From positions 310,001-374,000 of the forward strand of contig JAGMUV010000040.1 in assembly GCA_020744425.1 (NCBI GenBank): 64,000 nucleotides of DNA. The letters are read 5' to 3'. Below, one piece after another: positions 31,833-43,300 of this stretch. The notes under the pieces were generated by a model that had not been told where the DNA came from, did no database searches, and saw nothing but the letters and a program-made list of their open reading frames with translations. This DNA is from Dactylonectria macrodidyma (taxonomy: Eukaryota > Ascomycota > Sordariomycetes > Hypocreales > Nectriaceae). The position numbers and the translations under genes were made by a program. Position 1 is the first letter of the stretch, and each line of letters begins with the position of its first letter.

Positions 31833-34511
31833 TGCGGCGGTTGTGTTGAACGTATGTGGGTGGTTGTTTGTAGGAGGATTCTCCTAGACGATTACCGGCG
31901 CAAGGACACGAGAGGGCCTCGTCGGTTGAGATCGGTCAATCTGATGCTCACGCTCTGACTGGTGAGGTGTGGTGGTGTTATGGCTGTTGTGGGCAATGTT
32001 GTCGAGCACGATAGGGCGAGATTGAGAAATAAGTACTTGGGCTAGTTGGATGCCGTGTCTGCCTACTGGAACCGACTTCCCTATGGCTAGCCCATTATAA
32101 GTGAGCCGAACAGGCACTCGGCCTGGCTAGATACGGTTGCCTTATACCGTTTTAGAAAACACGCCACCCTTCAGGCTGGGTCGCAAATGTGGTTGTGTTG
32201 CTGCGCCATGTTAGGTTGAATTGTTGAAGTGCAACTTGTGCGGGTTATGAAATCAAGCGGACATTTTTTCCACATATGTTGCCGCGGGGCTGAGTACCGA
32301 TGAGATTGGTGTCTGTTCTCAGTTGGGGCTGATGGAGAGGTTAGAAAGGGGTTGATTGGCTATCTGAGGGACTAAAGGCGAGAAAGAGGACACGTAAATG
32401 ACTCCATACTAACGACCATGGCGAAACTCGGCTGATATGTCGTGTTGAATAGCAAACTGTTTCAAAAATCTCAACTGAGATTGCCTACTATCCCTCCAAA
32501 ACCTTCGGCCACGGGTTCATGTCTAAGTGCGCCACCAAACCCTCCAAATACCTCATCATACAACGTGGGAACGACGGCAAATTCAACGCAACTGCGTAGT
32601 TGATGCTTGCCAATAGCACTACGTGTCGTATGGATGCCTACCGACACTTGGAAGTAAAGCACAGCGGAACGCATTCTCCACACATCCCGGAGTGCAGCAA
32701 TGACTCCGAGCAGCACCGGTGAGGGCAGAGCCGCATCGGTGGGTGGAGCCGTATTAGAGCAGGTTTTTCAACACCTCATTGCCTGCGCATGGAATAATCC
32801 TAGTCTATGACTAGGGTCAGTTAAGGGCGAGTCGATCGAAGTACTGCCCACCAGCGGGGATCATGCATGTTCGCTATTGGTGGATGAAATGAGAGAATAG
32901 GTGGCTCACCTCCTGTTTCCTTCCAAGTATGAACAATGTGGCACACGTATTAGCAGCAACATTATTACCGGGCTTGTTCACTTCATGGTGATGACCCGGA
33001 CGGGTAACAGGCTCGACACAATGCGCCTTTGAGCCGATGATATGCTGGGTAGTGGTTTGTTCTGTAGTCTACGAAATCTTTGCGTAGATTTTCGCATTAG
33101 AGACTCTAGCTCAGCACGTCCTGTGCCCCAATAGGGGACTTTACGGGCCTCACGGCCCTCGGACGAAAAATATACATACATACATTCACTAGGACGACCA
33201 CCCTCCTGGAATAGTCTCCTCCAACGGAAGCGCTCTTCAAGTCCCACTGGGATTTCAAGTAGTTTACGGCCACCATGGATTTCCAAGCCTTTTTTTTTTT
33301 TTCGATATCGGGGTCCCCCCCTCCTCGACCGCAGGCAAGTCGATGGAGAATTTCGCAACGTTAGCATTGACCCAACGACGACATCAACCACAGACCCCAC
33401 CAGGGCCAACTTCTGGGGCCCCCAACTTTCAGATGGAGAGCGAGTCTCCCTACGTGGTCAACTAGATGGTGAGCTATCCTATAGCTAACATAGAGAGCAG
33501 GCTTCTTCTCAGGCTCTCTCCAAAGAATGCGCCCCCCTTCCTGGTCTCCTCCATATCAGTTTGCCCCGCAGCAGCCCTCAGATCACGCTTCCTAGTTTGG
33601 GGGAATTTGACTAAGACGTCGAAGCGTTGGCCCGAACCCATGGCCCGGCAAACTGTTGGAGTCCTCCGTCCCCTCTACCCAGCCTTACTCGAAACTCTTC
33701 AATATCCAGCCTATCACCCCGACTCGACCGTCTCGGCCCACCCGAGACCACACCTTTGAGGACCCCCGCTGGTTCGTAATGAAGAAAACTATTCTAACTA
33801 CATTCTCAGCGCCCAAGCGTGCCATGCAATACCGTGAGCAACGCGATTGGAGGCGCAGAAAAGAACAGCGACGGATGAAGCTCTTGACAAAGAGCTTACC
33901 AAAAGAAGAGAGCAGCGCCTGAGTATGGCATTGACCCCCCGTAGGACAAAAGAGCCGAACCTCTTCCACAAATCCAGCATCCGATACAGCCAGACATAAG
34001 CTCCGACGATATAACCAGTCCGCCAAGAAGACGATAACGAAGACCAAATAAAGAAAAACTTCAGGGAATTTGGGATTAGAGATGAACGACTGTCGACGTT
34101 CATAACTAATGAGTCTTGCTTCCACCACTAGAGCACGTCGTGTTAGAAAAGAGGGGTAGCTTAAATTCATATGTAGATCGCTATCACAGATCATTGTTAT
34201 ATACAGGTTTGCCTCGGCTGGCAGCGACAAAGGTCGCAATAAGAGTCCTAATGCCAAAAACGACATTAGAATTAATAGCCTGCCTTTTTTTTTCCCTTGG
34301 TTGCTGAACACATACGGTAATTGTAGATATAGGTTAGCCCCTCTTAATAAACTGCACTGACTGAATCTCCAGGAACATAACAAATGTCACAGATCTGGCC
34401 GATTTGCTTGTTTACATTCTGCAGTCGGCCTTGAAAGTAATAATACCAGGAGGTTTTAACAATAACCATTTGTAATTCTATAAAAAAAACCCCTAGCAGT
34501 CTTGTTCTTCT
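31833..34511. other. gene-poor stretch
   Basis: About 2.7 kb without a convincing gene. Minus frames 32978-33409 and 33685-34383 (232 codons) and plus frame 33656-33922 are open. The last is rich in Arg/Lys (YREQRDWRRRKEQRR) and could be a scrap of a mobile-element protein. A 14-T run at 33289-33302 borders the 32978-33409 frame and, seen from the minus strand, resembles an A-tract. Nothing is assignable. Confidence 0.3.
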
Positions 34512-37500
34512 TTATCCCTCGTACTCGATCAAATCCTTGGCCGGGCATGCTCCACAACTCGCTGCCAAACCGGACTTGAAAAGACGTACATTCTTGATTT
34601 CAGTTGCAAAGTCGACAGCTGTGGTACCACTTGGAGCTCTCGGCTCGTCCGGCTTCGTCTGTTTGACTCCTAGAATCTTGGCCTGTTCTACCAGCACGGC
34701 AACCACCTTCTTTGACATCTTGAGAGTCCCTCGAAGGTGTTCTCCTAGCGACTCCACGGTCTGCCAGATGGACGACGAGGGGTCCTGCGAGCCCAAGCCT
34801 TCAAGGAGGCGTTGGATCTTGGTGTCAAGATCCAATTCCTGATCGAGGAAGTACTTGGAATATTCTTGTTTCAGTTTCAGGTTCTCTTCTTCGGCAGCTT
34901 CATTGGCTTTCTTTTGGCCCTCCTCTTGTCGCCTTTGAGCCCCCTTAGCCCGTCCTTGAGCATGTAGATGAACAGAAAACCGTGCTCGTTGGGCGGATGA
35001 CGGATTGAAGTGTTTGTTGAAGAATTCCAAGACCTCCGGCTTCGTGAGCGTCTTGATGTACGCTGCATCGAGTTGTGCTATTGTTAGTTAGCTTGAGCAT
35101 CCAAACGTGGATTTTCAAGTCTATATGTCACATACCAAATTCAAAGTCGTAGCATTCGCTCTCAATTAGACGCCAGTGCCGAGAGGACTCTTGATCAAGA
35201 TTCTTCAATTTCTCAAGCCGTCGAATAACCGAGCTTCGTTTGTGACCCTCAAACTCCAAGTCTGTCATATTCTCCAAAGTCTCTTCAAATCTGGCCAAGA
35301 GTGCTTCAACGCGAGAATCGACGTATTCCGGGGCCATCTCGCTTTGGACGACGAACCGGAGCCCATACGTGACCGAGAAAGCTCTAGTATCGCTGGAAAC
35401 GGCGTAGCCGAGCTGCTCCTTGGTTCTGAGCTGATCATAAGCACGTTCTTTAATCATCTGATGAATGAGACGCGTCATTGCACGAACTACACGATCGCTT
35501 CTGCCTCCAGCGTGGAACCACGTCTCAATACAGTGGTTAACGTTGGCAGGGTCCTTCAGAGTCTTGTGGTAGACGTAGTTTGATCCAGGGGGCAAAATGA
35601 GTGAGCGAAGGATTGGCCACTGAGCCTGAGGCAGAGTGCGAGGCTTTAGGACGGACTCGACCATGGCTGTCACCTTGAGGGCATCTTCCCTATACATGTT
35701 GCCATGTACGTAGACTTCGATGTGAAGCTGAGCCAACACTTCCTTTTGGAACAGTCGAACCATCTCATCACTGATGCTGGGTAGCTCATCAGCCAGTTCC
35801 TCCGCGATGTAATGTCTCCCTTCAGCGTTGAGCCAGTTGGTGTAGTGGCCGACCCGAAGGTAGGGGAATTGCAACTGCGAGTTGTTGTATTGACGGGCCA
35901 GTCTCTCCTTGATGATATCGAAACGCCCTTCCTTGATGTTCAGATCACGTATCGTTGTAGCAACCTGCTCTAGAAGCACTGGGAGCTTCTCATTATAGCC
36001 GCTGATGTCCAACAACAGGCCACGAGCGTCGAGGCCAACATTATACCGTAAACCAGCAAGCTCCGCGTCATACGAGTATTCCGTAAGCGCGTCAAGAACC
36101 AAGTTCGAAAACAGCTTGGCCTTGACGAAGTTCCCGGCTGATGCGTTAATGAGAGGCGTCTTCAGGCCCACCTTGACGTTGACGCGGGGAACCCAGAAAG
36201 TGTCATCCTTCTTCCACCAGATTGTGGCACCGGTATCGCTGCGAATGGTACGCGGGGCCAGGGCAGGCTCCGCAGTTTCCTCTTTCTGAACCTCAAGTTG
36301 GCTGGGGATGAATTTGTTCTTGTGCGGCAGGTGAAGGGCGGAAAGGCGCTGGTCAGAAGTTACTGAAGCAGCATTTTCGAAATCTGCCTTCAACTCGCTA
36401 GGAATCTCCTCATACCGGTACTCCGTTCCATACCACTTCTCCTCCTGATCCCAGTCGCCAGGATAAACCCGGGACACGATCGTCATGCGGAAGTTGTCTG
36501 GGCGAATGGTGGCCACGGCCTTCTCGATCTCCAGGGGCTCAAATGTCCGCAGGCGGCTGTGGCCACTGAGCAGCCACTCACGGGGCAGGGGCTTCTGCAT
36601 GACGGAGCTAATCATACTGGTAAAGCAGCTAGCAGGTGTCTTCTGCTTGAACTTGAAGTCGACATCGGCCATTTTCTTTTGCTCTTGGAAGATCCACTCC
36701 TGCGGTGGCGTCTCACGGAGAAGGGAAATGTACTGGAAGAATATCTTGACGATTTCAGGATAGTTCTTCAAGCCCTGCATTGGGGTGTTAGTAATTGAAT
36801 CGGGCCGAAGCATTGTGTAATTACGTTACCTCTTCCGTTAGGCGAACCTGTACGTTAAAGATGCCTGGGGTGCCAGGGCACACGGGGTCTGCGCCGGCAC
36901 TTAGACCATTGGCCCATCCCTTGGCCTTGATATAGGACATGACACTTCCAGGACCCTCGTGTCCGATGAGATGGCTAATGTACGTGCTGGGTTGGCTCCC
37001 GTACATGAGCTCCTCATCAATGTAGGGGAAGTAGAGGTTCAATTCTCTCGAGTCCATGACGGGCTTGGCAAAACATTGCATGCCGAGGTCGGACTCCCGG
37101 AATGGGAGCTCATCAAGCCAGCTGTTAGGAGGGAGCTTCTTGTTGACGACCGGACTGAACAACTCGGCGACCCATTTCTGGAGAACGTCAAGCGACTCCC
37201 GACCGAGGACTACGAGCTTCATGCGATTGGCAGAGTAGTGCTTGGTATGGAATTCGATAAACTTGTCTCTTACATTAATGCCGCGAGCTTCGGGCAACGT
37301 CTTGAGAACCTCAAAGTTTCCAGTCGAGAAGTGAGAGTAAGGGTGGTTGGGATTTGACAGGGACTTTTCCAATTGGTGAAGACGCCGGGTGTCATTCTGC
37401 AAATTCTTGTTGTTCTCCGAGTCAACGGCTTCGAGTTCTCTGTCAAGGGTGCTCGGGAGAAACATTGGCTCAATGAAGAACTGGGCGAAGCGGTCCAGAG

Positions 37501-38009
37501 CCTCGCGGAGAGGCGAAGGATTGATGTCACTGGGATTCTCGTCATTGCCCGGTTTGGCGGCGACATCAAAGAAAAAGTTGGTAGATGTCTTGCTGGTATA
37601 GGCATTGAAGCTCCCCGCGTGATCGGACAGATACTGGGTATACTCGTTCTCGGTCGGGAATTTCTTGGTGCCCATGAAGAGGAGCTTTCGGGGTCGTTGT
37701 GGTCAATCAAAGCTCTAGCTCTATATGATAATCAATAGCGGGCTGGCTTACATGTTCGACTGCGTGAGCCATGCCGGGCATACCCGGCTCGTCGCTGAAG
37801 CTCCCAACGTTGACGTCGAGGGCAGCGCTGGCCATGTCCGTCTCTGGATCGTGGACCAGTAAGGCCTCCAGCTCGTTTTCAAGACGGATAACTCGATAGT
37901 GGCGGTCATCGAGCGAGGGCTTCTCCAGACGGTCCGTGACTAGTGTCACAGGGGGAGTAGGCTCGCCGGACCTGGCGGGGACCTCTTCTTCATGCTGCGA
38001 GTGAGGCAT
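34512..38009 (-). CDS. insulysin-type M16 zinc metalloprotease (IDE/Ste23-like), four exons
   Basis: Large peptidase that degrades short peptides inside a closed chamber; yeast relatives act on pheromone precursors and other peptides. Exons are 38009-37752, 37684-36830, 36774-35136 and 35077-34512 (1105 aa). Introns of 67, 55 and 58 nt have GTAAGC, GTAACG and GTATGT donors with ACTAAC branch points in the last two. The active site HxxEH is H82-A-V-E85-H86, at the very end of exon 1, and the third zinc ligand is Glu176 in AVDSE. Downstream, SHLIGHEGPGS and QLRTKEQLGY are the chamber and anion-site signatures of IDE. The M16 middle and C-terminal repeats are complete. Compared with typical family members the C-terminus carries an extra Lys/Gln/Glu-rich helix (about 945-1000), possibly an extension of a coiled coil. 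No targeting peptide is seen, so cytosolic. Start at 38009 is the ATG nearest the conserved LVTDRLEKPSLDDR; the frame is open further up. Confidence 0.92.
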
Positions 38010-39862
38010 GGTGCAATAGTGGCGGATATCAACTGCAATAGCAGGGCCACGACACCGACACGGCACAGAGAATCCGGATTCTGATGGACAGAGAGGCTGA
38101 ATTGGGCAATAGCTGGGGGGTTGAGAACACCACACCAGAATGTTTGTTGCCAGGCTAAGATATTTTTATATGTGCGATCTCACCGCCGTGCCCAGACACA
38201 GTAACATAGTAGTACAGCCTGAGGCAATTTTGCATGAGGTACGTCTGTAGATTGTGAAAGGTCGCCACCTTGTGAAACGACAACGCAGGCCTGGTTTGTG
38301 TGGCACACCGACAGGATGTAGCCCATGTCGTCAAACGCGTCTAGGGTGCATTTTAGATTACGGGCGGCAAGGGGCCGCCTCGTATCACAAATCGAGAGAG
38401 CCCGGAAAGGCCAAGCCGGCGAGCAAGGCGGGTTGGTTGATGAAGGGAGGGGCCAGCTAAGACCTTGCCGCTGAGTACCCACTACGTACTGCGTATACCA
38501 ATCCCTGGCCGAACGCTGTTGTTTGAGGCGCCTGCTACATTCGATATGCTGACTGGCTGCATCCTCCCCTGCGTAGGTACACCTACAGTAGATACTGTGC
38601 GGTGTCGACTCACCCAAGTCGGCCCGCAATTCGTCTGTGCACTATTTGACTACCTGAGGCCGCTGGTCCAATAGGTTCTGGTCTGTACGATGGATTAACT
38701 GCTGACTCCGCCACAAATTGAATCTAACCATACCGGTGCGGCACACACATCCGGGCATGTCAACGTGGGGCACGCACCCTCACGCACAGAGGTCCATATT
38801 CGGGCACCGGCCCACCTTTTAGAAAGCCGCGGCATAATTAGTGCCAACGCCTTCTGTTGAGGCCCGGCTGCGCAAACCGGTATGAATACATAAATGACTC
38901 GATTGAGTACATAGGCCGCTACAGGCGTCCATTGGCAAGGGGTCGGCATAGCCGGGATATACATGCAAATGAGGGTTAGTTGGACAACGGGGGGGAGCCA
39001 AGGCACGCCGGGCTGAGAATACCCACCGAACACCCTGTGCGACCCTATCTCATGTACCAGGACTTCTGACTTGACAGCTTCCAGGGTGTCCCTTCCCCTG
39101 CTTCCCCACCATCATGAAGATAAGGCTGCAAGGGTCTGGGTGGAGCCCATTGATCAGCCGCATTAGCGCCAACGGGTAAGTCAAAGCGCCTTCTCATCGT
39201 TTGATCTGTCCCATCTCTTTGAGTGCGCAATTCTGGTGGGGCTGTCTAACCCCAAGCACGCTCACGTGAGGACGCTTCTGCGACGCGCCGGTTCCACCTG
39301 CGGCGAAGCGTGGCAAGGCGCGTTCGGTTTGTCCTCAAAGCCTACACCTTGTTGGGTGGCTTGGTAGATTGAGCATTTTGCCGCCCACCCTACGAGACGC
39401 GAAGAGCCAGAGGAGCGAAAAGTGGCCGCCTGACTGATGTGCCGGGTTTCACCTGTACGGTCCCATTAAACTGTCCCGTCACCCCCTCTTTTGCATACTT
39501 TTCACCCGCAAAGCAAGTAGCCTTCTTCTCTTCATCCTTCCCGCTCTGGAATTCGTATCGTCCCTTTCTCCCTCTTCTCTTCGGGCTTCAAAGTACTCCC
39601 ACAAGATCGACCTGCAAAACCAGGCTCGTCTTTGCTCTCGTGCAGAAACGCCCTTTGCTTTTTCGCCTCGACAGGTCGGAATCCCGTGCTAGCCGCTAGT
39701 TCCAAATCTTGTCGCTGAACATCAACAGGGATTGCCCGGGCGCGTCAAACGGCGTTAAGAGCGAGGGAGAAACTCCACAGCCTCGTCTTGCTAACATCAT
39801 CTCCAACGACTAGACTGTTTGGCAACGGCAGCTTCCTCGGACAGCTGCGCAGCCTAGCAGAC
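38010..39862. other. intergenic between divergent genes
   Basis: 1.85 kb upstream of both the protease (-) and the 452-aa gene (+). A pyrimidine-rich tract at 39480-39680 with CCTTTCTCCCTCTTCTCTTC is a typical fungal leader/promoter feature of the plus gene. Frames at 38180-38629 and 38695-39033 (-) look non-coding. Confidence 0.4.
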
Positions 39863-41221
39863 ATGGCGACCTCGCGCTCCTCCATCGGCAGCGACTCGCC
39901 CGATAGCTCGTCGTCGGACTCAACGCCGACGACATCTCGAGCACCCGTCGCGCTCCCCAAGCAGCAGCGCCGCCGTCATCGTCGCATCCACCGCCCGGCC
40001 AAGAACTCGCTCTACGACCTGTTCCATCAGCATGCTGGCACTTCGCTTTTTGTGCGTCCCATATGCTGGACCGACTTACACGCCGAGCTCCTCGGTACGC
40101 GGTGGAAAGAGCTACCCCCATGCGACAGCCCCAAGCCAGCTACGATGCCTGGCTCGCCGCCTTCAAAGGGTCACCTGCGGCCATCACATACCATCATGAC
40201 CCTCAGCGATTCCCTTACCCAGATCCTCCTTCCCGACGCGATGCATCCCATTCTCTGCTCCAACGCTGTCAAGACGGTCCTCATGGCGTTGTGGCCCCAA
40301 CCCTTCAGCAAACCGCACTACCTACCCGAGTTACACTTGTACTTCGGGGGGCGCGTCTACCGAGATGCCTTGCGCGCGCAGATCATGTGGAACTTTCCAT
40401 CCGACGAAGCCAAGTCGTCGTACTCGTCCTTTCGCTCAGTCTCAACACGCCCGGCCGATTCTTTCGACGCGCCCATGCACCCATGCACACCGTCACCGCA
40501 GGACCCTGCCAACCTACCGATGATGTGCTACGTTGGAAAGAGTCAGCTTGCTAATATCCGAAGAAACCTTTTCCGCACTACCCTAGGTCCGGGGAGGAGT
40601 CCGAACGAACCCGTGGAGCGGTTGCAACAATTGACAGCGAGACAGCTAGTGCCCGCCAATTCGGACCACGACGCGCACTTTGTGGGCATCTTTCTCGCCA
40701 TGGCACAGAAGCACTTCTACCCACCGCCGCCCCCTTCATCGCGGAGAGATACGCCCATGAACCAGAAAGGGGAAATCCCTCCGAGCCCAAATTTCCAGGA
40801 TGTCACTCTTAGAATCTTGACACACGACACCGACACATCAGATTTTATTGTGTACACGGCGTATGTAACCAAGGAGTTTCTGCAGAAGTTTCACGACCCA
40901 TTCAAGGCGCCACAGGATGAAGACGAACAAGAGCATTCTGGTATCAGAATAGAATTTGCGCGAGTACCCATCTGGCCCATCCTGGGTCTGAGAGAACGAC
41001 TCGGTAGGGCGTTGGGATGCGATATAGTTGGGCTGTTCAATCATGAAGAGATTGAGACGTGGGAGAAGGACCCAGAGAAGCAAGATAGCGGCAAACGCAA
41101 ACGCGAAGTGTTTTCCCAGGTTCTTAACAGCAGCTTTGATGAAGGGTCAGGCGATGAGCCTACCCTAGGTGGGAAGAAGCCTTGCTTGAGTGAAGGATCC
41201 CCAGCCGGGGTGGTCATGTAA
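39863..41221 (+). CDS. conserved hypothetical protein, 452 aa
   Basis: Single-exon gene with GC-rich codon use. The open frame reaches back to a TTG at 39788, but the first ATG is at 39863 in a good context (GACATGG). The N-terminus is Ser/Thr-rich and then strongly basic (QQRRRHRRIHRPAK, residues about 34-48), a likely nuclear signal. Residues about 100-330 look folded, with LHLYFGGRVYRDALRAQIMWNFP and FVGIFLAMAQKHFYP. Residues 330-410 include ILTHDTDTSDFIVYTAYVT and VPIWPILGLRERLGRALG. The tail carries KRKRE. The layout matches a family of fungal proteins of unknown function. No catalytic motif is seen. Confidence 0.82.
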   Translation: MATSRSSIGSDSPDSSSSDSTPTTSRAPVALPKQQRRRHRRIHRPAKNSLYDLFHQHAGTSLFVRPICWTDLHAELLGTRWKELPPCDSPKPATMPGSPPSKGHLRPSHTIMTLSDSLTQILLPDAMHPILCSNAVKTVLMALWPQPFSKPHYLPELHLYFGGRVYRDALRAQIMWNFPSDEAKSSYSSFRSVSTRPADSFDAPMHPCTPSPQDPANLPMMCYVGKSQLANIRRNLFRTTLGPGRSPNEPVERLQQLTARQLVPANSDHDAHFVGIFLAMAQKHFYPPPPPSSRRDTPMNQKGEIPPSPNFQDVTLRILTHDTDTSDFIVYTAYVTKEFLQKFHDPFKAPQDEDEQEHSGIRIEFARVPIWPILGLRERLGRALGCDIVGLFNHEEIETWEKDPEKQDSGKRKREVFSQVLNSSFDEGSGDEPTLGGKKPCLSEGSPAGVVM

Positions 41222-42732
41222 GAGTCCAACACTGGTGACGATGAATGGTTTTGTTCGGAGCACGTGCCCAGACACTGAGTTTCTCATGAGAGTATACGAC
41301 TTTGTTTTCTGCAACGGATGGTCATGATTACAATCAAGACCATGGCCTCGCAGGCACACATCTGTACGGTATGGCGCCAGGGTGACTTTTGGTAGGCGTT
41401 ACTAAGTCGGCGATACGAGCCATGGGCATATGGGAACAACATACGGGATATGCATTTGGATAGCGCGTGTACACGGCTGGTTTGCGGTTTTCGTTTCTCG
41501 GGGGATTTGTTTTAGTCAACACTCGACATAATGGATGATGAACAGAGGCAACATCATTATGAGTCTCAGAATTCCTAAGGATGCGGCTGTTTCCTTGTGA
41601 AATGCGGAGGTTCATACCATGGAAAAAGGGTAGGGATGAAGGTTGATGGAGAATCGTGAGCGTTGCCCAGTTGGTATAAGTTACGGTGGGAGGGGCACCT
41701 TTGAAGGAATTCGGAGTGTTGATAAAGCCCGAACATCCCCCCGCTTTCCTTGTAGTTTGCATCGTCATACAACAAAAACACCCGCGAAGAGTCTTCGAGA
41801 ATATGGACGAGCAAGATCCACGGCATCAATATCCTCCACAAGACCACATGCTTGGTCATCCAGGTATGTGTTTGCGCGAACGTTCTTGCCAATTCGGCGC
41901 TTTTCTACCTCTTACTACTCGTTACGGAACTCGGATACCTTAGGATGGCATCGCCCTAGTCCAAATGTCCGACAGCCAACTCCGCTGGGCCATCACCGCA
42001 TGCAAGCCAGTCGGAAGTACCCCAAATCTCGACCAGGCAAGCAAATTTAATGGCTTGCAAAGTACAGTACCACAAAGTGAATGTAAATATTGTACACCGC
42101 AGCGTCGAGGAAAGAGCGTTGGATGCTCGAGAGGAGGAACTGCTTTCAGCCGTAAGAGCCTATGTTCTCTTTGCCCTCACGATCTGGTAGAAACCATGCG
42201 ACCACGACGGCCTTTGTTGCTTGTTTATTTTCCCACTTCCCACTCAACTACCGACTGCCTATCGACGCGAATATCCATTATAGACGCAGCGCTTTGTTGT
42301 TCTCCTTCATGCCTCGCCTAGCCTCTAGGAGGTGGAAGACATTGGCTCTTGAGCCATCGTTGACATGAAAAGTTCAAGACGGCGGTTCTTATTGCCAGCC
42401 AGCCCTTTGTAATCCCAAGAGAGCATCGGTGCCAGTCGCATTGAGAGAAATTGTCAACTGTGTTTTTTTCTTGATAGCAGCAACTCGCCCTTGATGGAGC
42501 CGACAGCAAAGTAACTAGTGAAACTGTCCTGCTAAATCCTGTGGCTCATTTGGATAAGACCATACCACATGTTCCACATGTTCCATCTTGACATCGGCTC
42601 GTATCGCTATTCCGTTGACGTCCGATCCTCAGGCGCATGGGGGCGAGAAGAACATATGGCAGAGCGTGTCGGAGGTGGCGTGATGGGAGGTTTGCTCCGA
42701 GGCGCGATCGGCCCTTGAACCAATCGTTTGAT
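41222..42732. other. intergenic
   Basis: 3' flank of the 452-aa gene and repeat-edge sequence. Frames at 41334-41768 (-), 41643-42050 (+) and 41965-42321 (+) overlap in several phases and carry no domain. No supported gene. Confidence 0.35.
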
Positions 42733-43300
42733 GAATGTCCAGGAAGTAGTGAAGCTGAGTTGGGAATGTGTTGCTGAGGCACCCGACCCCATCCACGTGC
42801 ATATTGCGTAAACAAGGCCGCCAATCTTCGCAAAGATAATTTATGACCAAGACGCCACGGTAGCCCGCTCTCGAAGGGTGACTGGGCACTCCGGGGGAGC
42901 GGCGGTTCCACTCAGCTAGAATCCATTGTCACGCCGAAACATCACAAATTTCAAGTCGGGAAGCCGATGCGGGGGTCACTACGTCTTTGAACAAACCACA
43001 GGCGCTCACACTTGTGACAACCTCCGGTTTTGAAAGCTGTTGACTCTACTGAGGGTGTCTCAACATTTCGCGACAGACGAGCCTCTTCGGACTACATTCT
43101 TGGGCGACCCATGGGCTGTCCACTTCAGGATATCAAGGGCCAAGGCAAGGCATCCGCACTAATGTTGCATGGGGCAGGCCCACCAACGTGCTGGCAATTC
43201 CTTGGCATTTGTTTGGCATTCAGCCAGGCCGGGGTGCATTGTCACTTCGTTGCCTCTTCTCATCTCGACGAGCCGCAATGTGGGTTGCGGCACGCCCCGC
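42733..43300 (-). repeat. dispersed repeat, copy B (inverted partner at 13710-14286)
   Basis: About 568 bp in reverse orientation to copy A. This copy keeps more C and G at the sites that differ, so it may be the less mutated one. Shared blocks include GGAACCGCCGCTCCCCCGGA and CACTAATGTTGCATGG-type stretches. No element ends are defined. Confidence 0.8.

Noticed and set aside
33685..34383. 232-codon minus-strand frame with hydrophobic stretches
   Set aside because: Hydrophobic runs come from A/T-rich and pyrimidine tracts; no start context, no family, no consistent bias.
41334..42321. Overlapping ORFs on both strands after the 452-aa gene
   Set aside because: Mutually exclusive frames without bias or motif.
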